A DNA stretch of 64,000 bases from JAAEKA01 sp049299095 (lineage in GTDB: Bacteria; Chloroflexota; Anaerolineae; JAAEKA01): assembly GCA_049299095.1 (NCBI GenBank), contig JBAQWV010000041.1, forward strand, positions 198,097-262,096. The letters are read 5' to 3'. The notes beneath the pieces were generated by a model. The model was not told the DNA's origin. It saw only the letters and a list, made by a program, of their open reading frames with translations, and made no database searches. Both the position numbers and the translations under genes were made by a program. This document shows positions 32,949 through 42,457 of the stretch, in pieces. Position 1 is the first letter of the stretch; each line of letters begins with the position of its first letter.

Positions 32949-33749
32949 ATGCTTGCAACTGCGATAAACCTCGTGCGCGCGGCGGGCGACCTGCTGCGGC
33001 AAGGCCATTATAACGGCTCTGGCCGCGCGGCCAGCAAGAGCAGCGCGGTGGACCTGGTCACGGAATATGACCTGGCCTCGGAGCGTCTGATAACGGCTGG
33101 CCTGCGCCAGCATTTTCCCGATTATGCCATTCTGGGTGAAGAAGGCGACCATACACTGCCTGCCGCCGGCCCAGTCTGGGTGATTGATCCGGTGGACGGC
33201 ACGACCAACTTTGCGCACGGCTTTCCGGTGTTCAGTATCTCGCTGGCGCTCCTGGTAGACCGTCAGCCAGAACTGGGCGTGGTTTACGATCCACTGCGCG
33301 ATGACCTGTTCTGGGCGCAGCGTGGGCAGGGAGCCTGGCGCGGGGAACGGCGGTTGCAGGTAGCGCCCAGCAGCAGCCTAGAGAGCAGCTTGCTGGCAAC
33401 CGGCTTTCCCTATGACCGTGCCAGCAATGCCGACAATAATCTGGCTGAATTTTCTTACTTCATGCCACGCACGCGCGGCGTGCGGCGTGCCGGTTCTGCC
33501 GCACTGGACATGGCCTGGGTGGCCGCGGGCTGGGTTAACGGCTACTGGGAACGCGGTGTGCAGGTCTGGGACATGGCCGCCGCGGTTCTGATGGTGTCTG
33601 AAGCTGGCGGCCTGGTCACCACCTATTCGGGTCGCCCCTGGCAACCAGGTGATCGAACGGTGGTCGGCGCGCACAGCACCGTCCATGCGCTGCTGCTGAA
33701 CGGCATTGCCGAAGCACGCGGTGGGCGTCACTTGCCGATGCTGGAATAG
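32949..33749 (+). CDS. suhB: inositol monophosphatase family protein
   Basis: 266 residues. Metal site motifs: ILGEEGD, then WVIDPVDGTTNFAHGFP, and the C-terminal VWDMAAAVLMVSEAGG. Enzymes of this family remove phosphate from myo-inositol-1-phosphate, fructose-1,6-bisphosphate or PAP, with Mg. The PHP neighbour can also act on PAP-like substrates, so a sulfur- or nucleotide-salvage link is possible but unproven. No Shine-Dalgarno is evident before the ATG. Confidence 0.88.
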   Translation: MLATAINLVRAAGDLLRQGHYNGSGRAASKSSAVDLVTEYDLASERLITAGLRQHFPDYAILGEEGDHTLPAAGPVWVIDPVDGTTNFAHGFPVFSISLALLVDRQPELGVVYDPLRDDLFWAQRGQGAWRGERRLQVAPSSSLESSLLATGFPYDRASNADNNLAEFSYFMPRTRGVRRAGSAALDMAWVAAGWVNGYWERGVQVWDMAAAVLMVSEAGGLVTTYSGRPWQPGDRTVVGAHSTVHALLLNGIAEARGGRHLPMLE

Positions 33750-33774
33750 GATCTTCGAGTCTTTTTGATGTGTT

Positions 33775-34938
33775 ATGTATCTGAATAACAAGAGACGCCC
33801 CCGGCGCCGCCGTCGCGGCTCGCCGGTTCCCATGTTTATCGTGGCTATTGCCGCGCTGCTGGTGGTGGCTTTCGTAGCCAACCAGGAGTTCGACCTGTTG
33901 CGCAATCCCTTCCAGACGCCAACGCCTTCAGCCACACCCACGCGCACGACGCTTTCTTATTTCGATGAAGCAGATGCATATGTAGACGAAGGCAAAGTGG
34001 TGCAGGCTGCGGAAACGCTCAAAATTGTGGCCGAACGCGAGCCGGAAAACGATGAAGTGCGCCGCGAGATTGCGCATTTGTATATCTACGGCGGTCAGTA
34101 TAGCGACGCGTTGCCGGTGGCGCAGGAGGCCGTCAAGATCAACGAAGACGATGCGCGCAACCAAGCCACCCTGGCGATGGCGTTGACCTGGACTGGAAAC
34201 TTCGACGACGGCTATTCCGCCGCACAGTTGGCGGTACAAATGGATCCACAGTTGCCGCAGGCTCATGCACAACTGGCCGAAGTGCTAGCCAGTCTGGGAA
34301 GCTGGCGGCAGGCACAGCAGGAAGTGCAGGTGGCGCTTGATCAGGCCCCGCGCGATTTTGATTCTGTGCGCATCATGGGCTACACCTACGAAGTGCAGGG
34401 TAAGTACACCGAGGCGCTCGACTATTATCAGCAGGCCGCAGACCTCAAGCCACACATTCCGCTGATCTATCTGGTGATGGGACGCAACTACCGCGCGCTG
34501 GAAGACTACGACCAGGCCATTGCCAGTTTTCGGCGCGGGCTGGAGGGTGCTTCGGAAGACCCCTGGCTGCACTTCGAGTTGGGCAAAACGCTGTTCCAGG
34601 TAGGTGATCAGGAACTCGGCCTGCGCGAGCTGCGCAAGGCGGTGGAACTGCGGCCCGACATGCCTGACGCCTATCAGCAGTTGGGGGTGGGGTTGTATCT
34701 GCGCCGCGCCTATGAAGAAGCGATTGAAAACATGCAAAAGGCGATTGATCTGGGCAACAACGCCGCGATCAACTATTACATCATTGGGCGGTCTTACCTG
34801 AACCTTGAAGTGCCAGACTGCGCCAACGCTGTGCCCAACCTGCAAAAGGCATTGGAAGTGGATGCCGAGATGATTCCGTATGTGGATGCGGCGGACAGCA
34901 TCCGGGAATGTGGCGGTGTGGTGCCGGCCAGTCCGTAA
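33775..34938 (+). CDS. membrane-anchored TPR-repeat protein
   Basis: 387 residues. A very basic N-terminus (KRRPRRRRRG) and one transmembrane helix (MFIVAIAALLVVAFVA) are followed by a Thr-Pro linker and about eight TPR motifs spanning 60-360, with typical A-x-Y/F-x-x-A spacing (PLIYLVMGRNYRALEDYDQAI, DPWLHFELGKTLFQ). The positive N-terminus predicts that the TPR part lies outside the cytoplasm. TPR proteins are scaffolds. It is the last gene before groESL, and the CIRCE palindrome lies 58 nt beyond its stop. Confidence 0.88.
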   Translation: MYLNNKRRPRRRRRGSPVPMFIVAIAALLVVAFVANQEFDLLRNPFQTPTPSATPTRTTLSYFDEADAYVDEGKVVQAAETLKIVAEREPENDEVRREIAHLYIYGGQYSDALPVAQEAVKINEDDARNQATLAMALTWTGNFDDGYSAAQLAVQMDPQLPQAHAQLAEVLASLGSWRQAQQEVQVALDQAPRDFDSVRIMGYTYEVQGKYTEALDYYQQAADLKPHIPLIYLVMGRNYRALEDYDQAIASFRRGLEGASEDPWLHFELGKTLFQVGDQELGLRELRKAVELRPDMPDAYQQLGVGLYLRRAYEEAIENMQKAIDLGNNAAINYYIIGRSYLNLEVPDCANAVPNLQKALEVDAEMIPYVDAADSIRECGGVVPASP

Positions 34939-34965
34939 CGAACCGCAACAACTGTTGCGACAAAT

Positions 34966-34994
34966 TTGACCGTTCGCACAGGGTGATGTATGAT
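34966..34994 (+). promoter_or_regulatory. groESL promoter
   Basis: TTGACC (34966-34971), 17-nt spacer, TATGAT (34989-34994). The transcription start near 35001 falls inside the extended CIRCE palindrome. Confidence 0.8.
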
Positions 34995-34995
34995 T

Positions 34996-35034
34996 AGGAT
35001 GTTAGCACTCAATACACAAGAGTGCTAACATCCT
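34996..35034 (+). promoter_or_regulatory. CIRCE operator (HrcA site) with extended arms
   Basis: A perfect match to the CIRCE consensus, TTAGCACTC-N9-GAGTGCTAA, at 35002-35028. The symmetry extends six more bases each side (AGGATG/CATCCT), making perfect 15-bp arms. HrcA should repress groESL here; heat shock releases it. Confidence 0.97.
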
Positions 35035-35101
35035 TTCTTTTATAGCCCTGTGACCAGCGTGTCACAGCAAAAAACACCTATTGTAGAGGAGCTAAACACA
35101 C

Positions 35102-35389
35102 ATGAACCTCAAGCCGCTGGGCGATCGCCTGCTGGTCAAGCCAATCGAACAAGAAGAAAAGACTGCTTCCGGCATTATCCTGCCCGAAACCGCCAAAGAG
35201 AAGCCGCAGGAAGGCGAAGTATTGGCCGTAGGTGCTGGCAGCCGCAAGGACGACGGCTCACGCATTGCAATGGACGTGACCGTGGGTGACCGCGTGCTGT
35301 ACGCCAAATATGCTGGCACCGAAGTGAAGATGGACGGCGTGAAGTATCTCATTCTGCGTGAGAGTGACGTGCTGGCCATCGTTGGGTAA
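35102..35389 (+). CDS. groES: co-chaperonin GroES
   Basis: 95 residues. It begins MNLKPLGDRLLVKPIEQEEK and carries the mobile loop (TASGIILPETAKEKPQ) and the conserved end YLILRESDVLAI. The heptameric lid of the GroEL folding chamber. GAGGAG precedes the ATG. Cotranscribed with groEL, 57 nt apart, under the CIRCE operator. Confidence 0.97.
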   Translation: MNLKPLGDRLLVKPIEQEEKTASGIILPETAKEKPQEGEVLAVGAGSRKDDGSRIAMDVTVGDRVLYAKYAGTEVKMDGVKYLILRESDVLAIVG

Positions 35390-35446
35390 TTTTCGATTCG
35401 TATAACACAACAAACAAGGTTTATCTCAAAGGAGCTTTAAAACAAC

Positions 35447-37093
35447 ATGGCAAAGCAACTCATTTTCGCCGAAGAAGCGCGTCGCAATCTGAAGGTCGGC
35501 GTGGACACCCTCGCCAATGCAGTCAAGACCACCCTCGGCCCCAAGGGCCGCAACGTCGCCCTGGACAAGAAATGGGGCGCCCCCACGATTACCCATGACG
35601 GCGTTACCGTAGCCAAGGAAATCGAGCTGGAAGACCCCTATCAGAACATGGGCGCCCAGTTGCTGAAGGAAGCCGCCACCAAGACCAACGACATCGCGGG
35701 CGACGGCACTACCACCGCCACCGTGCTGGCGCAGACCATCGTCAACGAAGGTCTGAAGAACGTGGCGGCAGGCGCCAACCCGATGCTGCTGAAGCGCGGT
35801 ATCGAGCGCGGCGTCGGCGTGCTGGCGGATGCGATCCGCTCGCAGGCCATCGAAATCAGCACCAAGGACGAAATCGCCGCGGTGGCTGCCATCTCTGCGC
35901 AGGACCAGGAAATCGGCGGCCTGATCGCTGATGTCATGGACAAGGTCGGCAAGGACGGCGTCATCACGGTTGAAGAAAGCAAGACCGGCATCGCCTTCGA
36001 GACCGAGTTCGTCGAAGGTATGCAGTTCGACCGCGGTTACCTGACCCCCTATTTCGTCTCCAACCCGGAGCGGATGGAAGCCGAAATGGAAGACCCCTAT
36101 ATCCTGCTGACCGACAAGAAAATCTCGGCCGCGGCTGACATCGTGCCCGTGCTTGAAAAGCTGATCCAGCTTGGTAAGCGCGACCTGGTGATCATCGCCG
36201 AGGACGTGGACAGCGAAGCGCTGGCGACCCTCGTGCTAAACAAGCTGCGCGGCGTCTTCAACGTGCTGGCGATCAAGGCCCCTGGCTTTGGCGACCGCCG
36301 CAAGGCTATGCTGCAAGACATGGCGATCCTGACCGGTGCGCAGGTTATCACCGAGGAAATGGGCCGCAAGCTGGAAACCACCCAGATCAGCGATCTGGGC
36401 CGCTGCGACAAGATCGTTTCCACCAAGGATGACACCACCATCGTCGGCGGCGCTGGCGATGAGAAGCAGATCAAGGCCCGCATCGAGCAGATCAAGGTCG
36501 AGATTGACAACAGTACCAGCGACTACGACCGCGAGAAGCTGCAAGAGCGCCTGGCCAAGCTGGCTGGCGGTGTGGCGATCATCCGCGTCGGCGCTGCCAC
36601 CGAGGTGGAGCTGAAGGAAAAGAAGCACCGTGTCGAGGACGCCCTGAGCGCCACCCGCGCGGCTGTGGAAGAAGGCATCGTGCCTGGCGGTGGTGTGGCT
36701 CTGGTCAACGCCGTGGCTTCGTTGGAAAAGGCCGAAGCCGGCGCTGAAGGCGATATTCTGACGGGCGTGCGCATTCTGCGCCGCGCGCTGGAAGAGCCGA
36801 TGCGCCAGATCGCGACCAACGCCGGTAAGGATGGCGCTGTGACCGTCGAGACGGTGCGCCGCCTGCAGAAGGAACAGGGCAACACGCGCCTGGGCTATGA
36901 TGTCATCAGCGAGCAGTATATGGACATGGTAGACAAGGGCATCATTGACCCGGCCAAGGTGACCCGTGGTGGTTTGGAAAACGCGGCCAGCATCGCCGCG
37001 ATGATCCTGACGACCGAAGCGCTGATCACTGACATTCCGTCGAAGGAAGCTGCGCCGGCGATGCCTCAGGGCGGCGGCGGTATGGACTTCTAG
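35447..37093 (+). CDS. groEL: chaperonin GroEL
   Basis: 548 residues with all GroEL landmarks: TLGPKGRNVALDKKWGAPTITHDGV, GDGTTTATVLAQ (nucleotide site), the apical domain VEGMQFDRGYLTPYFVSN, GGVAIIRVGAATEVE and the C-terminal GGGGMDF tail. It folds cytosolic proteins with GroES and ATP. AAAGGAG precedes the ATG. One groEL is present in this window; it sits with its own groES and is followed by a strong terminator. Confidence 0.98.
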   Translation: MAKQLIFAEEARRNLKVGVDTLANAVKTTLGPKGRNVALDKKWGAPTITHDGVTVAKEIELEDPYQNMGAQLLKEAATKTNDIAGDGTTTATVLAQTIVNEGLKNVAAGANPMLLKRGIERGVGVLADAIRSQAIEISTKDEIAAVAAISAQDQEIGGLIADVMDKVGKDGVITVEESKTGIAFETEFVEGMQFDRGYLTPYFVSNPERMEAEMEDPYILLTDKKISAAADIVPVLEKLIQLGKRDLVIIAEDVDSEALATLVLNKLRGVFNVLAIKAPGFGDRRKAMLQDMAILTGAQVITEEMGRKLETTQISDLGRCDKIVSTKDDTTIVGGAGDEKQIKARIEQIKVEIDNSTSDYDREKLQERLAKLAGGVAIIRVGAATEVELKEKKHRVEDALSATRAAVEEGIVPGGGVALVNAVASLEKAEAGAEGDILTGVRILRRALEEPMRQIATNAGKDGAVTVETVRRLQKEQGNTRLGYDVISEQYMDMVDKGIIDPAKVTRGGLENAASIAAMILTTEALITDIPSKEAAPAMPQGGGGMDF

Positions 37094-37107
37094 TATGTTC
37101 GCTTAAT

Positions 37108-37146
37108 AAAAAAACGGGTTGCCAACAATCGGCAACCCGTTTTTTT
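37108..37146. terminator. bidirectional terminator after groEL
   Basis: Perfect 10-bp stem (37114-37123 with 37131-37140), an A run on the left and seven Ts on the right. It separates groEL from the convergent gene at 37216. Confidence 0.93.
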
Positions 37147-37215
37147 ATGGTGTTTGAGGAAATCGCCTTACGGCTCGGCTTCGGCAGGCTCAACCGACGG
37201 GGGCACGACTAATCG

Positions 37216-40200
37216 TTAACGCCGCCAGCCCCAATCCTCCACCGCGCTGACAATGTCAGCGACGCTGAAATGGCCCGAACCGTCCAGATCGAGGCTCGCA
37301 GGACAGGCTGCGCTGACCGGCATAAGCCAGCAGCCAGCGATACGTTGAATATCGGCGATGTCCACGTCTCCATCGCAAGCCAGCGGATTGGTATGGTTGG
37401 CATTCGGCTCCACATCGGAGCTATGACATCCCCCCACCAGGTCCAGTCGCCCAAACGCCTGAGCCTGGGTGTTGGTGGCTGTACCTTGCCAGATCAGGTA
37501 ATGATCCCAGTTGCCGCCATCGTCATCATCGTGCAGGCCGATGTTAAAGCCCACAGACCAGCCCGAATCCCACACTGGCGGCTGCAACAAACTGCGCGGC
37601 AGGGCTAGCTCGATTTGATAGCCATCAGGCAGGGTCACGATAGCCGGTGTAATCGTTGTCAGGTAGACATTGCCGCGATTGGTGATCCGTCCATCGGGGT
37701 TGACGGTGATCTGATGATCGTCAGCGCCGGTAAATGTTCCGTCGTGCGCACCGTCGAAGGCAATTTCCAGTTCGTCGTCCTGCCACACATCCGCGCTGTC
37801 GTTGACAATGACATCATCCCACACGCGCGCGGCCACATACAGATAATCATCATCCCAGGCCGTCCACACCTGAACACTGGCATCCGCCGCAGTGGGTGGG
37901 GCCACGGTGGTAGGTCGAACTTCGGCGGCGCTGGTGCTGTTCAGCAGCACGCTGCTGTTGGAGTTCCATTCGTTGAATTGACCGTCCAGCGTGGGCGGCA
38001 AGGTCATAAACGTGGCGCTGATCACCTGACCCGGCCCCAGGATCACCGGCGTCGCCGTAGCTGTGGGGGTAGCTGTCGCCGTAGGTGTGGGGGTACGCGT
38101 AGCGGTCGGCGTCACAGTCGCTGTCGCTGTGGGGGTATGGGTGGGCTGGCCGGTCGGTGTAGCCGTGGGTGTGGGGGTTTTCGTCGGTGTGTTTGTGGGG
38201 GTCGGCGTGGGCGGCACAACTGCGATGGCATAGGTAAAAACCAAGCGCGGCCGGATCGTCAGATCGGCGTTTTCACTGGAAGCGAAGTCATAGTTGACGC
38301 CGCCGCTGCCGGTGCCGCCTTTTAGTACCAGACCATTGTTTGTGATGCCGGATGCCCACTCTGCCAGCGCCGCGGTGACATTGAAACGCTCCCAAGCCTG
38401 TACACTCTCCAGCCGTTGCTGATCCAGCAGAGTGTTGGTGCGGTCGGCAGGAATGCCATTGGCTCCGGCAGTTGTCCAGTAAGTGCTGCTGGTGGCGCGC
38501 TGCCAGGTAGCCTGCGCCTCCAGCCAGCCACGCCGCGCCGCGTACACGCCCACATCCACCCAATTGCTGTCGTTGGAGCGCGTCGTCACGTACAAGTCAA
38601 GATAGCCCTCGGTGATCGTGGCCTGCGGTGGCAGGATGCCGGTCAAATCGAACTTGATCAGCCCGGCCCATTCGTCGTTCGGACGCACCGAAAACTTAAT
38701 CGTCTCGCCATAGTTGGTCTCCGGGCTCCAACTGCTGATAAACGTATCGGTCACGCCATTGTAGCCGTTGCTGCCGGGTTGCAAGGTGACGCCGGTTTCT
38801 TCGTATCTCGTCAAGCGTACCAAATCAATGCGATGGAAAGTATCGTCATCATCGCCGCCGTTGGTGAGACGAAAATCGTTGCCGCCAGTCTGACGGTTGG
38901 CAAAATACCCATTACCCAGTACCTGTGTGACCGTGCGCCATTGGCCGGTGTTCTGTTTCTGCACCGTAAACGCGGTGGCGTAGGGATCATCCACGGCATC
39001 GTATTGCAGGCTCCAGGTGCCGGTTCCCTGATCGAGATAGGTCACCGTCACACTGACGGCAGTGCTGCCGCCCAGAATGTATTCATCGTCAACGTCGAAA
39101 TACATGTACGGGTTGCCACTGGCCGCGTCGGTGCGCCGCGCATAGCGCCCGCGCATGTCGCTCGTGACATTCCACAGCGGCACGGTCGCGCCGCCGCTAG
39201 CGGCCGTATCCTGATAAAGCCAGAAGTTATAGTTGCCGCGCTGTGGATACCAAGTCGAGACCGGTTCCCGCATCACCGTCCAAATGCCCGGCGTGTCATC
39301 GAGCGTGCGCCCCAGGTACTGGTTGGCGAAGTTCCATACCGTCTTTTCAAAGGGCGTCGCTGAGGTGAGCAGGTCCCATTTCGCCACGAAATACGCGGGG
39401 TGTTTATCCAGTGCATTGAGAACGCCCCAATAGACGTCCGCTTCCGTATCCAGACCGTCACGGTAGAGTTCCCACGCCAGCGGCCCGCCGGTATTGGGAA
39501 AGCTGAACATCGGATCATACTGGCCGGCGCGATATTCCGCATGATCCGTGTTGTCAATCACCTGATCGTCGTGATCAATCAGCAAGTGGTTGTGCTTCAA
39601 TCCCACGCCCAAGTTGCCGGCATAGTCAGTGAACTCGCGTCGTTCGAAGCGTTGCAGATAAAACGGCGCGTATTGCAGCATCAGCGGGGTGTTAGGAAAG
39701 GCCGAACGATAGATATCGGTGATGGCCTTCACCGTCTGAATCCAGACCGCGCTGGTCAGCCCATTCGCAGCCAAGCAAGCATCCATCGAATTATCTGTTG
39801 GTATCGTTTCACCAAACATACCGACGCTGATCTCGACCCACGCCACGCGTGCGTCGTTGTCGTAGCGTGTACCGGCCGCGTGGATAAAGCGCGACCATTC
39901 TTGCAAGTAGCTGGCTGACCAAAACTTGGGGATATAGTGGGTCTGGCCATAGTAACTACACGACACGAAGCCATCACCTAGCGGATGCTGCGTCATGTAC
40001 CATTGCGGCATCCACGCGCCGCCGCAGCATGGCCCGTCATAGCTATTGAAACGAATACCCGTTGGCTTGCCCAGACTAGCTTCCGTTTGCAACCATGTAT
40101 CAACCGGCTGCCAGTTGTACACACCTGCCCCGGTTTCAATCGTATGCCACTGAAATAGCTGATGGCCGCCAATAATATACGGATACTGCGCGGGATCGGT

Positions 40201-40431
40201 GTTGCGCCAGTCAAGAAACACGTAAATGCCCGGGTCTGGCCAGGATTGCGCTGGCGAGCTGGCCTCAACAGGCGCAGCCAGACGGCTATTTTCGCTGGCA
40301 GCCGGTGCATCAACGGCTGGTTGCGAGGAGCCGGGTAAGTCAGCCGCGGCTGCTGACATAACAACCAGCAAACCAAGAGCCAAAGTCAAGGCGAGGCTGG
40401 TCAACAAAAGCGGACGATGGGACAAATTCAT
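37216..40431 (-). CDS. secreted glycosidase-like protein with DNRLRE, CBM9-like and dockerin-like modules
   Basis: 1071 residues with a signal peptide (LLLTSLALTLALGLLVVMSAAAA). Residues about 65-540 look like a TIM-barrel glycoside hydrolase-like domain (PGIYVFLDWRNTDPAQYPYIIGG, GVYNWQPVD, WVEISVGMFGE). A DNRLRE domain (about 555-735) starts GVTDTFISSW and includes LIKFDLTGI. A Thr-Pro linker leads to a CBM9-like domain (LDGQFNEW, DDDYLYVAARVWDD). The last 60 residues resemble two dockerin type I repeats (CDGDVDIADIQRIAG, DLDGSGHFSVADI). Probably an extracellular polysaccharide-acting or surface protein. I could not place the first domain in a named family or find its catalytic Glu pair with certainty. 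Confidence 0.72.
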   Translation of the reverse strand: MNLSHRPLLLTSLALTLALGLLVVMSAAAADLPGSSQPAVDAPAASENSRLAAPVEASSPAQSWPDPGIYVFLDWRNTDPAQYPYIIGGHQLFQWHTIETGAGVYNWQPVDTWLQTEASLGKPTGIRFNSYDGPCCGGAWMPQWYMTQHPLGDGFVSCSYYGQTHYIPKFWSASYLQEWSRFIHAAGTRYDNDARVAWVEISVGMFGETIPTDNSMDACLAANGLTSAVWIQTVKAITDIYRSAFPNTPLMLQYAPFYLQRFERREFTDYAGNLGVGLKHNHLLIDHDDQVIDNTDHAEYRAGQYDPMFSFPNTGGPLAWELYRDGLDTEADVYWGVLNALDKHPAYFVAKWDLLTSATPFEKTVWNFANQYLGRTLDDTPGIWTVMREPVSTWYPQRGNYNFWLYQDTAASGGATVPLWNVTSDMRGRYARRTDAASGNPYMYFDVDDEYILGGSTAVSVTVTYLDQGTGTWSLQYDAVDDPYATAFTVQKQNTGQWRTVTQVLGNGYFANRQTGGNDFRLTNGGDDDDTFHRIDLVRLTRYEETGVTLQPGSNGYNGVTDTFISSWSPETNYGETIKFSVRPNDEWAGLIKFDLTGILPPQATITEGYLDLYVTTRSNDSNWVDVGVYAARRGWLEAQATWQRATSSTYWTTAGANGIPADRTNTLLDQQRLESVQAWERFNVTAALAEWASGITNNGLVLKGGTGSGGVNYDFASSENADLTIRPRLVFTYAIAVVPPTPTPTNTPTKTPTPTATPTGQPTHTPTATATVTPTATRTPTPTATATPTATATPVILGPGQVISATFMTLPPTLDGQFNEWNSNSSVLLNSTSAAEVRPTTVAPPTAADASVQVWTAWDDDYLYVAARVWDDVIVNDSADVWQDDELEIAFDGAHDGTFTGADDHQITVNPDGRITNRGNVYLTTITPAIVTLPDGYQIELALPRSLLQPPVWDSGWSVGFNIGLHDDDDGGNWDHYLIWQGTATNTQAQAFGRLDLVGGCHSSDVEPNANHTNPLACDGDVDIADIQRIAGCWLMPVSAACPASLDLDGSGHFSVADIVSAVEDWGWRR

Positions 40432-40518
40432 CAGATAACCTCATGTTCAAAGGCGGTTAACTCACTCCACCCTTGTCAATCCTCGGTGCGTGCAGCAAAT
40501 ACTGCAAGCATTGGATAG

Positions 40519-40547
40519 ATTATAGTCACTGGCTGGCTGGCGTCCAA
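40519..40547 (-). promoter_or_regulatory. promoter of the secreted glycosidase-like gene
   Basis: Minus strand TTGGAC (40547-40542), 17-nt spacer, TATAAT (40524-40519). Predicted start near 40512, leaving a leader of about 80 nt. Confidence 0.7.
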
Positions 40548-40564
40548 CCGCAGCAACCAGATGG

Positions 40565-40594
40565 TTTACCGCTCTAGCAGCACAGTGGTATAAT
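40565..40594 (+). promoter_or_regulatory. promoter of the ABC-2 exporter; probably leaderless
   Basis: TTTACC (or TTACCG) then TATAAT at 40589-40594 with an 18- (17-) nt spacer. The ATG at 40601 lies just 6 nt after the -10 box, where transcription should start. Confidence 0.65.
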
Positions 40595-40600
40595 CCTGGT

Positions 40601-41623
40601 ATGACGGACCTCGCGATTATCACAGAAGCCCTGAGCAAACAATTCGCTCTGCCGCGCGACTTGCGCACCATGTTCCGGCAGGAAATCATGCGCCAACGCC
40701 CGGCTGCCAACGCCGCAGGCATGGTCGCCGCAGTAGATCAAGTATCGCTGCAAGTGCGCACTGGTGAATTGTATGGCCTGCTGGGGCCAAATGGCGCAGG
40801 TAAAACCACCTTGATCCGCATGTTATGCACCATGATCCTGCCCAGCAGTGGGCACGGGCAGGTGTTTGGCATTGATCTGACCGAAAGCAACAACATTCGC
40901 CAACTGATTGGCATGTCCTCTGGCGAAGAACGCAGCTTCTACTGGCGCTTGAGCGGCCAAAACAACCTCGAATTCTTCGGCGCACTCTATGGCCTGAACG
41001 AACGGCAAGCCCGCCGCCGCGCGCGTGAACTGCTGGAGCAAGTTGACCTGGCCAGCCACGCCGACCGGCCCGTGCGCACCTATTCCAGCGGGCAAAAACA
41101 GCGTCTCAGCATCGCGCGGGCGCTGCTGCACCACCCGCGACTGCTCTTCCTGGACGAACCCTCGCGCAGCCTTGATCCTACCGCGACCATGCGTTTGCAC
41201 GAATTCATTGAACAACGCCTGCTGCGCGACGAGGGCATGACCATCCTCCTCACGACGCATCGCCTGGACGAAGCGGCACGCCTCAGCCATCGTATCGGCA
41301 TCATGGATCACGGCCGCCTGCGCGCCGAGGGCACACCCGACGAACTGCGAATGCGCCTCGGTGCAGCCATCGTCTACACACTTACAGTCCGCCGCCTGTC
41401 CATTGACCCGTTGACGCTGGTGAAAGACCTGGCCGGCAGTGTGCGAGCCGAGCCGGGCAGCGCCGCGGGCGACTGGACTGTGACACTGGAAGCAGTGCAG
41501 CATGAAAGCGCGCTGGCCCTGCTGCTGCACCGCATCGTTACGGCAGGCGGCGAGGTGTGCGATGTCCGCCGCCGTCAACCGTCGCTGGAGCAGGTTTTCC
41601 AGCGTTTCACTGAGCATTCTTAA
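40601..41623 (+). CDS. ABC exporter ATP-binding protein
   Basis: 340 residues. Walker A GPNGAGKTT near 62, signature TYSSGQKQRLSIARAL, Walker B LLFLDEPSRSLDPTA and the switch His in LLTTHRLDEA. The C-terminal ~100 residues form the extra domain typical of DrrA-type exporters, ending SLEQVFQRFTEHS. It drives the ABC-2 permease encoded 6 nt downstream; likely exports a drug, lipid or polysaccharide. The ATG lies almost at the transcription start, so translation may be leaderless. Confidence 0.92.
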   Translation: MTDLAIITEALSKQFALPRDLRTMFRQEIMRQRPAANAAGMVAAVDQVSLQVRTGELYGLLGPNGAGKTTLIRMLCTMILPSSGHGQVFGIDLTESNNIRQLIGMSSGEERSFYWRLSGQNNLEFFGALYGLNERQARRRARELLEQVDLASHADRPVRTYSSGQKQRLSIARALLHHPRLLFLDEPSRSLDPTATMRLHEFIEQRLLRDEGMTILLTTHRLDEAARLSHRIGIMDHGRLRAEGTPDELRMRLGAAIVYTLTVRRLSIDPLTLVKDLAGSVRAEPGSAAGDWTVTLEAVQHESALALLLHRIVTAGGEVCDVRRRQPSLEQVFQRFTEHS

Positions 41624-41628
41624 CGCCT

Positions 41629-42429
41629 ATGCAACGCGCTCTGGCCTTCCTGCGTCGCGATCTTCGCTTACAAATGAGCTATCGCTTCGCCTTTGTGCTG
41701 CAAATCTTCGGCATCTTCTTCAGCATGTTCGTGTTTTACTTCTTCAGCAAGCTGGTGGGGCCGTCTGCATCGCCTTATCTTGCCCAATATGGCGGTGATT
41801 ACTTCGCGTTTGTACTCGTTGGGCTGGCCTTTTCCGGCTATTTCGGCGTCGGCTTGCAAAGCTTCGCGGGCACCATCCGCGAGGCACAAACCACTGGTAC
41901 GCTGGAGGCGATGCTGCTGACGCCCACGCGGCTGCGCACCATCGTGCTGTCCAGCGGCATCTACGACTATGGCTTCGTCACCTTCCAAGTCTTGCTCTAC
42001 CTGGTCGTGGGTGCGCTGCTTTTCGGCATTCACATCAGAGGCAACTTGCTCGCGGCGCTGGTGATTCTGGTGCTGACCATCGTTGCCATGACCGCGCTCG
42101 GCATCATGGCCGCCAGCTTTATCATGGTACTCAAGCGCGGCGATCCCGTCACCTGGTTCTTCAACTCGTTATCATTGTTTTTAGGTGGCGTCTATTACCC
42201 GGTTTCCTTGCTGCCGACTTGGCTGCAAAAGCTTTCGTGGCTGTTGCCGATCACCTATTCGCTGGATGGGATGCGTCGTGCGCTGCTAACCGATGCCTCT
42301 TTCGTCGAATTGCTGCCCAACATCGTGGCTCTGCTGATCTTCTCCGTGCTACTGGTGCCGATCAGTCTGTACATCTTCCGCCGTGCGGTGAACCGCGCCA
42401 AGATGGACGGCAGCCTCGCCCACTTCTAG
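41629..42429 (+). CDS. ABC-2 type transporter permease
   Basis: 266 residues with six hydrophobic segments. Motifs typical of ABC-2 permeases: REAQTTGTLEAMLLTP in the first cytoplasmic loop and a later GVYYPVSLLPTWLQKLSWLLPITYSLDGMRRAL. It forms the channel with the ATPase upstream. No substrate clue. The gene ends in a shared hairpin before the convergent C25 peptidase gene. Confidence 0.92.
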   Translation: MQRALAFLRRDLRLQMSYRFAFVLQIFGIFFSMFVFYFFSKLVGPSASPYLAQYGGDYFAFVLVGLAFSGYFGVGLQSFAGTIREAQTTGTLEAMLLTPTRLRTIVLSSGIYDYGFVTFQVLLYLVVGALLFGIHIRGNLLAALVILVLTIVAMTALGIMAASFIMVLKRGDPVTWFFNSLSLFLGGVYYPVSLLPTWLQKLSWLLPITYSLDGMRRALLTDASFVELLPNIVALLIFSVLLVPISLYIFRRAVNRAKMDGSLAHF

Positions 42430-42457
42430 CGCGAGCGAACAACTCAAGAGTAAAACA

